From Anaerolineae bacterium (GTDB lineage: Bacteria > Chloroflexota > Anaerolineae > Aggregatilineales > Phototrophicaceae), in contig JABWBO010000024.1 in NCBI GenBank assembly GCA_013360465.1, positions 1 through 46,144 of the forward strand: a DNA stretch of 46,144 bases, read 5' to 3'. The notes under the pieces are model-generated. The model ran no database searches. It had not been told where the DNA came from and was given only the letters and a program-made list of their open reading frames with translations. Shown here piece after piece: positions 1 through 9,443 of the stretch (the first letter of the stretch is position 1; each line of letters starts with the position of its first letter). A program made the translations under genes and the position numbers.

Positions 1-12
1 CAGCGGTTGCAG

Positions 13-65
13 GGGCGAACCCACGTGTTCGCCCGTGAACGGCGGGCGGAGACACAGCTCCGCCC
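13..65. repeat. tandem GGGC-stem palindromes (REP-like element)
   Basis: Two perfect hairpins lie side by side. The first has 8-bp arms GGGCGAAC (13-20) and GTTCGCCC (27-34) around a 6-nt loop. The second has arms GGGCGGAG (44-51) and CTCCGCCC (58-65), also around 6 nt, and is followed by CTAC. They sit downstream of the formate dehydrogenase operon, which runs leftwards and stops at 156, so they may also act in termination or 3'-end protection. The same architecture recurs at 31774-31829, and a single unit lies at 40908-40931, which suggests a dispersed family rather than a chance terminator. Confidence 0.6.
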
Positions 66-155
66 CTACTGCTCGATTATTTTCTTGGAACAGCCTAAGA
101 TCGGTTTCGCCAACCTGAGCGAAGCCATCCCCTTCACCGTAGACCACACCAGTCA

Positions 156-2090
156 TCATGAACGGCGCTGCACCGTGCCCATTTCGCGCGCGTCGTAGCC
201 GGGCTGCGCGGCAAGCGCCTGGCGAAACGCCGGGTCCTCAAGCGTCTCCAGGAGATAGCCCACACCGGGATGATCCAGATGAACAGCGGGGATCACGAAA
301 TCGTAGCGCTCCCACCCGACGGAGATGAAATCCACCCCCATCGTCAGCGCCGCCTGACGCACGCCCATGCCGCAGTCCGCGACGCCGGACGCCACCGCCG
401 CCGCCACCGCCAGATGGGTGTTTTCCTCACGCGCGTAGCCGGAAATGAGCGCCGGGTCGATTCCCGCTCGCCGCAGCGCATAGTCCAGCAGCACGCGCGT
501 GCCCGCCCCGCGCTGACGGTTGACATAGCGCACACGCGGCAGATCGGCGACGGACTGGATGGCGAGCGGGTTGCCCCGCGCCACCATGAAGCCCTGTTCA
601 CGGTGGGCGAAGGTGACGATCCGCACCACCTCGCCCGGCAGATACTTATCCACCGCCGGCAGGTTGTAGTTCCCGGTGTCGGGATCGAGCAGATGGACGC
701 CGGCGAGATGCGCCTCACCGCGGCGCAGCGCGATCAGCCCGCCGAGCGAGCCGACGGCGGCGGAAGTCAGCCGGCAGCCCGGATGACGCTCCGTCATGAA
801 CTGCCCCAACAGGTCGAGCAGCGGGTCATGGCTGCCGCTGATCACCACCGTGCGCTCGATGACATCCAGCCGGCGATAAAGCCGGACTTCGACCGCCTGC
901 CCGGCATCCACCCCTTCGCTGAAACGCGGGATGTGCGCCAGACCGTCGGCGCGCACCAGCGAGGTGATGACGCCTGCCCCCCGGCTCAGCGGTGACGCCA
1001 GCAGGCGGTCGCCGACTTTCCCCAGCGTCACCCGCACGAAGTCATCGTCGCCGATGGGCGAGACGAGCTTACGCGTCAGGATCGCCCGGACCCGATGCGC
1101 GTCATCCATCGGCGAGGGCGCGCCCAACCAGCGCGCCAGCAGCGGCAGCACGAGCAGTTCGCCGGTCAGGGCGGCGCTCACCGGATAGCCCGGCACACCG
1201 ATCACCGGCACGCCCTGAATGATGCCGATCACGACAGGATGACCGGGACGCACGGCGATCCCGTGCGCCAGCAGAGTCCCCCGGCTGCGGATTGCCGATG
1301 CGGCAAAGTCACGACTGCCGGCGGAGGAGCCGGAGAGCAGCAGGATCAGGTCAGGCTGCCGGGCGAGCGCTTCGTCCAGCGCCGCGCGCAGTGCGGTCAC
1401 ATCATCGGGCACAATGGCTGTCACTTCGACGCGCCCGCCGGCTTCGATCACCTGACCGCGCAGGACCAGGCTGTTGTATTCGATGATCTGCCCCGGCTGC
1501 GGCGTCTGCCCCGCCGGGACCAGTTCCGACCCGGTGGGGATGATGACGGCGAAAGGTTTGCGCCGCACGGTCAGCCGGGCGTACCCGCAGCCGGCAGCGC
1601 CACCCAGGTCCACCGGGCGGATGCGGTGATTGACCGGCAGCGCCAGTTCCGAGGCGACGATATCCTCGCCCATCTGCCGAACATGCTGGTAAGGCGCGAC
1701 CGAGGCGCGAATCTCGATTACGTCCGGCGTCGGCTGCTGCACTTCTTCGATCATGATCACGGCGTCGGCGTCGATGGGCAGCAGGTCGCCGGTGTTGACC
1801 GGGTACGCCTCGCTGCCGACGGTGAGCCTGAGCGGGCAGGTTTCGGCAGCACTGAAGGTCGCCGCCGCCTGGACCGCATAGCCATCCATCGCCGCCGCGT
1901 GATAATGCGGCGAAGACAGTTTCGCCCAGACCGGTTCGGCGGTGATGCGCCCCACCGCCTCCGTCAGTTCGACCGGCTCGCCGGGCAGCGGCTGATCTCG
2001 CCCCGCCGCCTGAAGCGCGCTGTACAGCCGGATGCGCGCTTCTTCGAGGGGGATGTCTTCCAGAAAAATACTGCGTCCTTCATCAGTCAT
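156..2090 (-). CDS. moeA: MoeA-type molybdopterin molybdenumtransferase fused to a periplasmic-binding-like domain
   Basis: The protein has 644 residues. The first ~410 are MoeA-like (ligation of molybdate to adenylylated molybdopterin in the cytoplasm): the PHYHAAAMDGYAV stretch near residue 65, the NTGDLLP(x)DADAV(x)MIEE region, the LLLSGSSAGSRDF segment and the VPVIGVPGYPVSA segment are all recognisable. The last ~220 residues resemble the PBP-like domain (PF12727 type) found at the C-terminus of many archaeal and anaerobe MoeA proteins and thought to bind a small anion or cofactor; there is no signal peptide, so it acts inside the cell. The ATG overlaps the end of the upstream moeA by 8 bases, implying translational coupling. 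It is the last gene of the operon. It is a second MoeA in the same transcript, so a division of labour (Mo versus W, or different acceptor enzymes) is possible but not shown. Confidence 0.88.
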   Translation of the reverse strand: MTDEGRSIFLEDIPLEEARIRLYSALQAAGRDQPLPGEPVELTEAVGRITAEPVWAKLSSPHYHAAAMDGYAVQAAATFSAAETCPLRLTVGSEAYPVNTGDLLPIDADAVIMIEEVQQPTPDVIEIRASVAPYQHVRQMGEDIVASELALPVNHRIRPVDLGGAAGCGYARLTVRRKPFAVIIPTGSELVPAGQTPQPGQIIEYNSLVLRGQVIEAGGRVEVTAIVPDDVTALRAALDEALARQPDLILLLSGSSAGSRDFAASAIRSRGTLLAHGIAVRPGHPVVIGIIQGVPVIGVPGYPVSAALTGELLVLPLLARWLGAPSPMDDAHRVRAILTRKLVSPIGDDDFVRVTLGKVGDRLLASPLSRGAGVITSLVRADGLAHIPRFSEGVDAGQAVEVRLYRRLDVIERTVVISGSHDPLLDLLGQFMTERHPGCRLTSAAVGSLGGLIALRRGEAHLAGVHLLDPDTGNYNLPAVDKYLPGEVVRIVTFAHREQGFMVARGNPLAIQSVADLPRVRYVNRQRGAGTRVLLDYALRRAGIDPALISGYAREENTHLAVAAAVASGVADCGMGVRQAALTMGVDFISVGWERYDFVIPAVHLDHPGVGYLLETLEDPAFRQALAAQPGYDAREMGTVQRRS

Positions 2091-3330
2091 CGAACGGCAT
2101 CACCTCGACCAGCGCGCCGGCGCGGATGCCGCCGCTGTTCAGCGGGACCTGCACCAGTCCGTCGGCGCGCAGCAGCGTGTAGATCAGGTTGGATTTGCCG
2201 AACACCGGCTCGGCAAAGCGCGTGCCGTCGCGCTCGAACAGCCGCACCGGCACAGTATCCTCGCGCCCGCTGGTCGAGGCGATGTTGGCGGTCAGCGCGG
2301 CATGGATCACCGCCGGCGGGCGCGGCGCTTCTCCCAGCGCTCGCCGCAAAACGGGCACGAGGATCTGGCGGGCGACCAGCAGCGCCGAGACCGGGTTGCC
2401 CGGAAGCCCGATGACCGGTTTGCCTTCGCACAGTCCAATGAGTGTGGGTTTGCCCGGCTTGACCGCCAGTCCATGCTGGATCACCCCCGGCGCGCCGAGC
2501 CGCTCGATGACCGCGCGGGTCAGGTCGCGCGTCGAAATCGAACTGCCGGAAGTCATGACCAGCACGTCCACCTGCCGTAAACCCGTCTCAGCCCGCGCAT
2601 AGTAGTCTTCGAAGTCGTCGCGCCCGATCCCCAGGAGCAGCGGTGTCCCCCCGGCGGCTTCAACCAGCCCCGCCAGCGTGTAGGCGTTGATATCGCGGAT
2701 CTGTCCGGGCTGCGGCTGCACCTCCGGCGGTATCAACTCGTCGCCTCCGCACAGGATACCCACGCGCGGTGGATCAATCACTTCCACGCTCAGCACGCCG
2801 ACCGCCAGCAGCCCGCCGACATCCTGGGCGCGCAGGCGATGCCCGACGGGCAGGATCGGCTCGCCTCGACGCACATCCTCGCCGACCTGGATCACGTTCT
2901 CGCCCGGGGCGACCGGAGCCAGCACTTCGATCTCTTCTGTACCCAGTGCCTGGGTGCGCTCGACCATGACGACGGCGTCCGCACCATCAGGCAGCATCCC
3001 CCCGGTGAAGATTTCGACCGCCTGCCCCAGGGCGACGGAACAGGTCGGCGGCGCGCCCATCGGGACGCTGCCGACGCAGGTCAGATATGCCGGCAGGGAC
3101 TGCGACGCACCGAAGGTATCCGCCGCGCGCACGGCATAACCATCGACGGTGCTGCGGCGGAACTCCGGCAGATCGATGGGCGAAACGGCGGCGGCAGCCA
3201 GCACCTTCCCCCGTGACTCGCGGACATCCAGCATCACGGCACGCCGGGCTGGCTCCCACAGAGCAAAAAGACTCGCCAGCGCCGTCTCGACCGGCTGGAC
3301 GTTGAAGAACTCAGGCGTCGCGTTCATCAT
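2083..3330 (-). CDS. moeA: molybdopterin molybdenumtransferase MoeA
   Basis: A 415-residue protein of normal MoeA length, starting at one of two adjacent ATGs (3330 or 3327), which overlap the last ~20 bases of fdhD. The frame stays open upstream to 3528, but that stretch is arginine-rich, unlike MoeA, and lies inside fdhD, so I exclude it. MoeA landmarks are clear: RRSTVDGYAVRA near residue 55, IFTGGMLPDGADAVVMVERT near 105, a VMTSGSSISTRDL motif of the MPT-binding domain, and KPVIGLPGNPVSAL. It catalyses insertion of molybdate into MPT-AMP to give active molybdenum cofactor for the formate dehydrogenase encoded upstream. It is tightly coupled to its neighbours on both sides. Confidence 0.93.
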   Translation of the reverse strand: MMNATPEFFNVQPVETALASLFALWEPARRAVMLDVRESRGKVLAAAAVSPIDLPEFRRSTVDGYAVRAADTFGASQSLPAYLTCVGSVPMGAPPTCSVALGQAVEIFTGGMLPDGADAVVMVERTQALGTEEIEVLAPVAPGENVIQVGEDVRRGEPILPVGHRLRAQDVGGLLAVGVLSVEVIDPPRVGILCGGDELIPPEVQPQPGQIRDINAYTLAGLVEAAGGTPLLLGIGRDDFEDYYARAETGLRQVDVLVMTSGSSISTRDLTRAVIERLGAPGVIQHGLAVKPGKPTLIGLCEGKPVIGLPGNPVSALLVARQILVPVLRRALGEAPRPPAVIHAALTANIASTSGREDTVPVRLFERDGTRFAEPVFGKSNLIYTLLRADGLVQVPLNSGGIRAGALVEVMPFDD

Positions 3331-4180
3331 CGCGCGAAACACTGCGCTGCGGTTCCGGGTGACACGGCGCGGCAGCCGTCGGCAGCGGCGGCAGACCCAG
3401 GCGCTGCGGATGGGTGTAGACGCGCAGGCTGCCGTGACGCACGTAGCCGACCACGCAGATATTCCACGCCTCCGCCAGACGGACGGTGATGCTGGTCGGC
3501 GAGGTGCGGCTGGCGACCAGCGGGACATGCATCCGCCTCGCCTTGCTCAGCATCTCAGAGCTGATGCGCCCGCTGGTCAGGATCATCCGATTGCGGGGGT
3601 CGATGCCCCCCAGCAGCGCCTTGCCGGCGATCTTGTCCACCGCGTTGTGTCGCCCGACATCCTCAGCACTCGCCAGCAGCCGCGACTCATCCGCCAGGAC
3701 GGCAGCATGTACGCCGCGCACCTGCTGGTAAAGTCGGGCGCTGCCCTGCAAGTCGCGCATACGCTCGAAAACCACCGACGGACGGGTGGCGAAGGCGCTG
3801 GTCAGCGGCGGATAAGTCTCGGTAAGATGTTCCAGAGTGATCCCGCCGCCGCAGCCAGACGTGAGGATCAGCCGGCGCGGCGGGTCGAAGGCGCGGCGGG
3901 TCAGCAGCACATCGACCGCCGAACCGACGGCGTTCGCCTTCACCAGCCCCACCTCGTCAAGCGACTGGATGACCCCTTCGTTGAAGAGGAACCCCAACGC
4001 CAGCGCCTCCAGGTCCAGCGGGCTGCACATGACCGTCGCGAGTTCCAGCCCGTTCACATAGAGCGTGACCAGCGACTCGACGATGATCCCGCCATCGGTC
4101 AGGGCGGGCTGATCCTCCTGCACCATCCAGTAGCGGATCGGCGCAGCGCCCGCCGGAATGCCCTCGTCTAAAATCGACAC
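3311..4180 (-). CDS. fdhD: FdhD, sulfur carrier protein for formate dehydrogenase
   Basis: FdhD transfers sulfur from a cysteine desulfurase to the molybdenum cofactor of formate dehydrogenase, which is needed for its activity. The body ([60 protein letters not shown]) is typical. I place the start at a GTG at 4180, four bases after the previous stop and preceded by AGGGTAGGGG; the longer frame to 4270 runs into the upstream gene and gives an untypical arginine-rich N-terminus. That gives 289 residues. The redox-active loop reads TSGCGGG, with one cysteine where E. coli FdhD has CxxC; I believe this single-cysteine form occurs in other anaerobes. The last ~30 residues (after VYTHPQR) are low-complexity and overlap moeA. 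Confidence 0.93.
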   Translation of the reverse strand: MSILDEGIPAGAAPIRYWMVQEDQPALTDGGIIVESLVTLYVNGLELATVMCSPLDLEALALGFLFNEGVIQSLDEVGLVKANAVGSAVDVLLTRRAFDPPRRLILTSGCGGGITLEHLTETYPPLTSAFATRPSVVFERMRDLQGSARLYQQVRGVHAAVLADESRLLASAEDVGRHNAVDKIAGKALLGGIDPRNRMILTSGRISSEMLSKARRMHVPLVASRTSPTSITVRLAEAWNICVVGYVRHGSLRVYTHPQRLGLPPLPTAAAPCHPEPQRSVSRDDERDA

Positions 4181-4184
4181 GCCC

Positions 4185-4892
4185 CTACCCTTCTTCGGCG
4201 GCTTTGGGACTGCGCCGGCGGCGCGTGTTCTGCCGCAGCATATCCGGGGTCCAGCCCTGTTCCAGCCCATACTCGATCTTCGGCTTGAGCGCGCCCGTCG
4301 GGCAGACGCCCACGCACTGCCCGCAGAAGACGCAGGGCGATTCAGTCATGGAGATGTCGAAAGCGGTGGAGACGGCGGTGTCGTAGCCGCGCCCGGTGAG
4401 AGTCAGGGCGAAGGTGTACTGGGCGTCCTCGCCGCAGACCTGCACGCAGCGCCAGCACAGCACGCACTGGCTGTAGTCGCGGATGTAGAACGGGTTATCG
4501 TCGTGCAGGGGGTGTTCCCTCCGTTCCGCGCCGGGAAAGCGTTCGGGATCGGCATGATAGTCCGCCGACATCGCCTGAAGGTCCGGCGCGTGAGTCAGAT
4601 CGACAGCCGCGCCCAGCATTTCCAGCAGCGTGCGGCGGGTCCGTTCCACCCGCTCGCTGCGCGTCTCGACCTGCGCGCCCGCCTGGCAGGGCGTCACACA
4701 TGCCGGCTGAAGCCGTCGGCTGCCCTGCACATCCACCACGCAGATGCGGCATAATCCTTCCGAGGTGGTCGCCTCGTGATAGCAGATCACCGGCACGTCG
4801 CGTCCGCACGCCCGCGCCGCCTCCAGCAGGGTCGTCCCCTCCGGGACAGTGACCTGTTCTCCGTCGATGATGAGCGTCACGGTCTCATTCAT
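4185..4892 (-). CDS. iron-sulfur subunit of NAD-linked formate dehydrogenase (NuoG-N-terminus/HoxU-like)
   Basis: A 235-residue electron-transfer subunit. Residues 1-75 form a plant-type [2Fe-2S] ferredoxin domain with ligands C37, C48, C51 and C65. Residues ~140-200 form a dicluster ferredoxin with two CxxCxxCxxxC sets (C143/146/149/153 and C187/190/193/197). This matches the N-terminal part of NuoG, HoxU or the alpha subunit of NAD-linked formate dehydrogenases, but the His-Cys3 cluster normally between these domains is absent: the stretch at 90-115 has no cysteine. The start ATG has a good GGGAGG site and overlaps the diaphorase stop codon (ATGA). It should wire electrons between the molybdenum subunit (7249-9408) and the FMN subunit (4889-6607). 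Confidence 0.88.
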   Translation of the reverse strand: MNETVTLIIDGEQVTVPEGTTLLEAARACGRDVPVICYHEATTSEGLCRICVVDVQGSRRLQPACVTPCQAGAQVETRSERVERTRRTLLEMLGAAVDLTHAPDLQAMSADYHADPERFPGAERREHPLHDDNPFYIRDYSQCVLCWRCVQVCGEDAQYTFALTLTGRGYDTAVSTAFDISMTESPCVFCGQCVGVCPTGALKPKIEYGLEQGWTPDMLRQNTRRRRSPKAAEEG

Positions 4893-6607
4893 GGCTGCCT
4901 CCCGCCTTTCGGCATGTCGGGGATCAGGTCGGACCACTTTTCGAGGGCGCTCAGCACCGCCGACGCCGCCGTCTGCCCCAAGCCGCAGAGCGACGCCTCG
5001 GTCATCGTCAGTCCGATGTCCGTCAGCCGCCGGCGGTCGCCGGAAAGCGGCGTGTGAGCGCGTGCCAGGATTTCCATCTGGCGCTGCGTCCCCAGCTGAC
5101 AGGGAAAGCACTTGCCGCAGCTTTCGTGCTGGAAGAAACGTCCGAGGCGCTGCAGGACGACGCGCAGATCAACAGAGTCGTTGTAGGCGATGATCGCCCC
5201 AGAGCCGAACGTCGCGCCGATGGCGCGCAGGTCCTCGAAGGTCAGGCGCACGTCGATCTCCTCCGGCGTCAGAAACGTCCCGGATGCGCCGCCCATCAGC
5301 ACCGCCTTCAGCCCACCGCGCACGCCGCCGCAGTAGTCTTGCAGCACGGTGCGCAGGGTCACGCCGGGCACGATCTCGTAGACGCCGGGGCGTTCGACGT
5401 GCCCACTGACCGAGACCAGCTTGGTCCCGGTGCTGCGCTCCGTCCCCCACTGACGGAACCAGCCCGCGCCGTGCCGGATGATGCCGGGCACGGCGCACAG
5501 GGTCTCGACGTTGTTGATCACCGTCGGCGCGCCGAACAGCCCGCGCGTCGTCGGAAACGGCGGTTTGATGCGCGGGAAGCCGCGTTTGCCTTCGATGGCT
5601 TCGAACAGCGCCGTCTCTTCCCCGCAGATGTATGCGCCCGCCCCGCGCCGAATCTCCAGATGAAACGAGAAGCTGCTCCCCAAGATGTCGTCGCCCAAAA
5701 AGCCGGCGTCGAGCGCTTCCTGCGCCGCCGCCTGCACCCGGCGCAGGGCTTCGGGGTATTCCCCGCGCACGTACAGATAGCCCTGCCGCGCGCCGACGGC
5801 GTAGGCGCATAACGCCATACCTTCCAGCAGCAGATGCGGGCGGTCTTCCAGCAGCACCCGGTCCTTGAACGTGCCCGGTTCGCTCTCGTCGGCGTTGCCG
5901 ACGACATAGCGCGGCAGGTCCGGCGGGTTCGCCCACACGCCCTCCCACTTCGCACCGGTGGGGAAAGCCGCGCCGCCGCGCCCGATCAAGCCCGAAGCCT
6001 TGACTTCGCCGACAACGTTCTGCGGCGTCATTGTCTCAAGGGCGCAGCGCAGCCCGGCGTAGTCGCCGTAGCGCGCCAGCGTCTCCTCTTCGCCGTCCTC
6101 GACTCCGGCGACCAGCACAGCGGGATAGCCGACGGCGACCGCGCGGCGCGGATGCGGATCGCCCAGCAGGTCGTCGATGCCGGCGGCGGCGAGTACGTCT
6201 TCCTTACCTCGTCGGCTGATCAGCACCGCCGGAGCATGTTCGCACAAACCAAGGCAGGCGCTGTGTTCCACCGTGCAGGGGTTCTCAGCGCTGGACAGGC
6301 GGTCACGCAGATCTGCCAGGAGCGAGTCCGCCCCTGCCAGCCCGCACGCCTGATCGGTGCAGATGCGCAGGAGGGTCTCCCCGGTGGGCTGTTCATGGAA
6401 CAGGGTGTAGAAGCCGATCACGCCGTAGATGTCGGCTTCGGGGACGCGCAGCGTCTTCGAGACGGCGTGAACCGCCTCCGGCGAAATGTAACCCTGGCTC
6501 GCCTGTATGTCCCACAACAGGGGCAGCAGCGCCTCGCGCGTGCGTCCCGCATAACGTCCTAAAATGCCGCCCAGTTCCGGCAGGTTGTTCGACTCATTCA
6601 CGCTCAA
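4889..6607 (-). CDS. fused NuoE-NuoF type NADH-oxidoreductase (diaphorase) subunit of formate dehydrogenase
   Basis: A 572-residue fusion. Residues ~10-150 are a thioredoxin-like [2Fe-2S] NuoE/FdsG domain with C83, C88, C118 and C122 (Cx4C and Cx3C). Residues ~160-572 are a NuoF/FdsB flavoprotein: the glycine-rich [16 protein letters not shown] (206-221) for [23 protein letters not shown] for FMN, and a C-terminal [4Fe-4S] set ESCGKCFPC (C497, C500, C503) with C541. It exchanges electrons between the Fe-S chain and NAD(H). The gene starts 12 bases after mobA and is coupled by ATGA to the Fe-S subunit. In many bacteria E and F are separate genes; the fusion is known in some formate dehydrogenases and hydrogenases. 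An electron-bifurcating role is possible but nothing in the sequence proves it. Confidence 0.92.
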   Translation of the reverse strand: MSVNESNNLPELGGILGRYAGRTREALLPLLWDIQASQGYISPEAVHAVSKTLRVPEADIYGVIGFYTLFHEQPTGETLLRICTDQACGLAGADSLLADLRDRLSSAENPCTVEHSACLGLCEHAPAVLISRRGKEDVLAAAGIDDLLGDPHPRRAVAVGYPAVLVAGVEDGEEETLARYGDYAGLRCALETMTPQNVVGEVKASGLIGRGGAAFPTGAKWEGVWANPPDLPRYVVGNADESEPGTFKDRVLLEDRPHLLLEGMALCAYAVGARQGYLYVRGEYPEALRRVQAAAQEALDAGFLGDDILGSSFSFHLEIRRGAGAYICGEETALFEAIEGKRGFPRIKPPFPTTRGLFGAPTVINNVETLCAVPGIIRHGAGWFRQWGTERSTGTKLVSVSGHVERPGVYEIVPGVTLRTVLQDYCGGVRGGLKAVLMGGASGTFLTPEEIDVRLTFEDLRAIGATFGSGAIIAYNDSVDLRVVLQRLGRFFQHESCGKCFPCQLGTQRQMEILARAHTPLSGDRRRLTDIGLTMTEASLCGLGQTAASAVLSALEKWSDLIPDMPKGGRQP

Positions 6608-6619
6608 AAAGTTCCTTTT

Positions 6620-7222
6620 TCAAGAGGCTGCCTGCGCGAGGCGCTGCGCCTCTGCCAATTCTTCCGGGGTATTGACGTTGAAAAACGATGTTCCTTTCGG
6701 GTCAAACGGCTGATATTCCGCCTCGTCCAGATAGCGCACCCGCACCGCTTCGTAGAAGCCAATCACCTTGAGTCGTCCGGCTTCGAGCCGCTCGCGAATG
6801 TGCGGCAGACAGGCGCGGTTGTAGACGGCGTGCAGCCCTTCCGGATAGCCGGCGACGCGCGGGACGATCACGTCGAACGCTCCGCCCTGGCTCAATTCGA
6901 TCATGGTGCGCAGGAGTTCCGGGCTGACGAACGGCATATCGCAGGCGATGACCAGGGTGAAGGGGAAGCGGCTGTAGTGCAGCGCCGTGTAGATGCCGCC
7001 CAGTGAGCCTTTGTCCGGCAGCACATCCCCGACCATCGGCAGGGCGAGCGCCTCATAGTCGGCAGGGCGGTTGGTGACCAGCAGCGTCTCCGCCTGTCCG
7101 AGATCGGCGGTTCTGGCAAGGAGGTGTTCGATGAGCGGTCTGCCTAGAATCGGCACGAAAGACTTATCCGTCCCCATGCGTGCGCTCTTCCCGCCGGCGA
7201 TGATGGCGAGCGTGAATGACAT
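6620..7222 (-). CDS. mobA: molybdenum cofactor guanylyltransferase MobA
   Basis: A 200-residue nucleotidyltransferase of the MobA/GlmU fold with the signature GGKSARMGTDKS at residues 10-21, then LVIACDMPFVSP, where the metal-binding Asp lies, and a conserved C-terminal SFFNVNTPEEL. It attaches GMP to molybdenum cofactor to make the bis-MGD form that formate dehydrogenases need. The start is preceded by AGGAG. It lies between the catalytic subunit and the diaphorase genes, so cofactor maturation and enzyme are made from one transcript. Confidence 0.94.
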   Translation of the reverse strand: MSFTLAIIAGGKSARMGTDKSFVPILGRPLIEHLLARTADLGQAETLLVTNRPADYEALALPMVGDVLPDKGSLGGIYTALHYSRFPFTLVIACDMPFVSPELLRTMIELSQGGAFDVIVPRVAGYPEGLHAVYNRACLPHIRERLEAGRLKVIGFYEAVRVRYLDEAEYQPFDPKGTSFFNVNTPEELAEAQRLAQAAS

Positions 7223-7248
7223 GCCTTCTCCTCACGCAATTCCATAGG

Positions 7249-9408
7249 TCAATGGATGTACCGCGTTGGCTCTTTGATCGCGCCGCGCTCGCTCAGCGGG
7301 ATGTCTGCGCCCTCGCGCTGAGGCGCTTCCACCTTGCGGAGCCTGACCGCCGCCATCTTGAAATCGGGAATCTTGGCGCGCCGGTCGATCTTGTCCAGCG
7401 TCAGCAGGTTCGCCGCCGCCTCGACGAAGTGAAACGGCAGGAAGACCGTGCCCTGCGGCGACCTGCCGGTCACCATCACCCGGCAGACCACGCTGCCCCG
7501 GCGCGATGCCGTCTCCGCCCAGTCGCCAGAGACCACGCCCAGGGCGCGCGCATCGTCCGGGTGCATCTCCAGGATCGGCTCCGGGAACGCCTGATCCAGG
7601 TTAGAGTGGCGCGTCAGCGTGCCGCCGTGCCACTGAAACAGGACGCGCCCGGTCGTCAGGTGATAGGGGTATTCTACGTCAGGCTGTTCGCTCTCCGTGC
7701 CATAGTCGAGCGCCCAGAACCTGCCTTTGCCGCGCGGGAAAGAGTCTTCGAACAGGTACGGCGTGCCCGGATGATCCAGGCTGGGACAGGGCCAGTGTAC
7801 GCCGCCTTCGCGTTCCAGGCGCTCGTAAGTGATGCCAAAGAAGTCGGGCGTCACGGCGCGCATCTCCTCCCAGATGTCCTGCGGGCTGGCATAGTCGAAC
7901 CCTGCATCGGGGTCGATTCCCAGCAGGGCGGTCATGCGCTTCGCCAGATCGCCGACGATCTGCCAGTCCGGGCGGGACTCGCCGACGGACGGCAGCGCCT
8001 GGCGCACCCGCTGGACGCGCCGGTCGCTGTTGGTGAAGGTCCCCTCTTTTTCAGCGAAGCTGGCGGAGGGCAGGATGACATCGGCGCGCGCGCCGGTCTC
8101 GTTCATGAAGATGTCGATGCACACCATGAACTCCAGCGCATCCAGCGCGTGCTGAGCGTGCGCCAGATTTGGCTCGCTCATCAGCGGGTTCTCGCCCATG
8201 ACCACCATCGCCCTGATCTTCCCGGTCAGCGCGGCATCCACCATCTCGGTGACGGTCAGCCCAGGATCAGGCGAGAGTGGTGTTCCCCAGCGGCGTTCGA
8301 AGACAGCGCGCACCGCCGGATCGTCAACGCGCTGGTAGGCAGTGTAAACATTCGGCAGCCCGCCGCTGTCGGAACAGCCCTGGACGTTGTTCTGACCGCG
8401 CAGCGGGTTCAAGCCCGTGCCCGGCTTGCCGATGTGCCCCGTCATCAGCGCCAGATTCGCCAGCGACAAAGCATTGTCCGTCCCGTGCGTACTCTGGCTG
8501 ATGCCCATGCCCCAGTAAATCGCCGCCCGCCCTGCCGTCGCATAGAGCCGAGCAGCCTGGCGGATATGTTCGGCGGGGACGCCGCTCACCGCCTCTGCCC
8601 ACTCTGGGGTGAAGGCTCCCAGGCTTTCTACATAGGACTCGAAGCCTTCGGTGCGGCGGGCGATGAAGTCCGGGTCGGTCAAGCCTTCCGCGACGATGAC
8701 GTGCGCCATCGCTTGAAAGACTGCCACATCGGTGCCGGGTTTCTGCCGCAGCCAGAGCGTCGCGAAGTCGGTCAGTTCGACCTGCCGGGGATCGATCACG
8801 ATCAGCCGTGCGCCGTTCTGGCGGACGGCGCGTTTCAGAAACAGGCTGATCACCGGGTGCGTTTCGGTGGTATTGCTGCCGGTGACGATGAAGGTGTCCA
8901 GGTACTCCATCTCGCGGATGCTGTTGCTCATGGCGCTGGACCCCAGGGCGAGCTGAAGCCCGGTCACGCTGCCGGCATGACACAGCCGCGCACAGTGATC
9001 GACATTGTTGGTCTTGATCACCGCCCGCACCCACTTTTGAAAGATGTAGTTGTCCTCGTTGGTGGCTTTGGCGCAGGCATAAGAGGCGATGCTGTCGCCG
9101 CCGTGCCGGCGCACGATGTCCGCCAGGCGTTCGCTCACCAGCGTCAGCGCCTCCTCCCAGCTTGCCTCGCGGAATTCTCCGCGCGCCCCGGAACGGATCA
9201 GCGGGCGCTTCAGCCGCCGAGGATGAGTCGCGAAGTCCGTGCCAAACCGCCCTTTGACGCACAGATTGCCAAAGTTGGGCGCGGCTTCGAACGGCGCGGT
9301 CACGCGGTAGATCAGGTTGTCGCGGACGTGCAGGTCCATCTGACAGCCGACCCCGCAGTAGGGACAGGTCGTGCGAACGACGCGGTCCGGCACTAAAGTG
9401 GAGACCAT
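7249..9408 (-). CDS. fdhA: formate dehydrogenase catalytic subunit (molybdopterin oxidoreductase, Cys type)
   Basis: A 719-residue member of the DMSO-reductase superfamily. The N-terminal [4Fe-4S] ligands are C15, C18, C22 and C50 (CxxCxxxC...C), followed by the conserved Lys52 for electron transfer. The catalytic position is C143-H144 (RLCHAG), aligned with Sec140-His141 of E. coli FdhF, so this is the cysteine form and no UGA readthrough is involved. The C-terminal MGD-binding domain (TTGRVLFQWHGGTLTRHS, then FHFVEAAANLLT) is complete. It lacks the long N-terminal ferredoxin extension of one-piece NAD-dependent enzymes; that part is encoded separately at 4185-4892. It interconverts formate and CO2. 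It is the first gene of the minus operon, with a 33-base leader after the predicted start site. Confidence 0.92.
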   Translation of the reverse strand: MVSTLVPDRVVRTTCPYCGVGCQMDLHVRDNLIYRVTAPFEAAPNFGNLCVKGRFGTDFATHPRRLKRPLIRSGARGEFREASWEEALTLVSERLADIVRRHGGDSIASYACAKATNEDNYIFQKWVRAVIKTNNVDHCARLCHAGSVTGLQLALGSSAMSNSIREMEYLDTFIVTGSNTTETHPVISLFLKRAVRQNGARLIVIDPRQVELTDFATLWLRQKPGTDVAVFQAMAHVIVAEGLTDPDFIARRTEGFESYVESLGAFTPEWAEAVSGVPAEHIRQAARLYATAGRAAIYWGMGISQSTHGTDNALSLANLALMTGHIGKPGTGLNPLRGQNNVQGCSDSGGLPNVYTAYQRVDDPAVRAVFERRWGTPLSPDPGLTVTEMVDAALTGKIRAMVVMGENPLMSEPNLAHAQHALDALEFMVCIDIFMNETGARADVILPSASFAEKEGTFTNSDRRVQRVRQALPSVGESRPDWQIVGDLAKRMTALLGIDPDAGFDYASPQDIWEEMRAVTPDFFGITYERLEREGGVHWPCPSLDHPGTPYLFEDSFPRGKGRFWALDYGTESEQPDVEYPYHLTTGRVLFQWHGGTLTRHSNLDQAFPEPILEMHPDDARALGVVSGDWAETASRRGSVVCRVMVTGRSPQGTVFLPFHFVEAAANLLTLDKIDRRAKIPDFKMAAVRLRKVEAPQREGADIPLSERGAIKEPTRYIH

Positions 9409-9443
9409 TCTCTTTCACCAACAACGCTATCTCAGTATGTATG

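Noticed and set aside
7-198. 63-codon plus-strand ORF at the left edge
   Set aside because: It runs through the REP-like hairpins and the end of the MoeA gene and resembles no protein.
3331-3528. N-terminal extension of the moeA frame by 66 codons
   Set aside because: The added residues are arginine-rich, match no MoeA and lie within fdhD; the ATG pair at 3330/3327 gives the normal length.
4893-5111. 73-codon extension of the Fe-S subunit
   Set aside because: It overlaps the diaphorase gene in another frame; the ATG at 4892 has a good ribosome site and an ATGA junction.
8980-8985. Selenocysteine at the formate dehydrogenase active site
   Set aside because: The position is an ordinary cysteine codon (C143, followed by H144) and there is no in-frame UGA.
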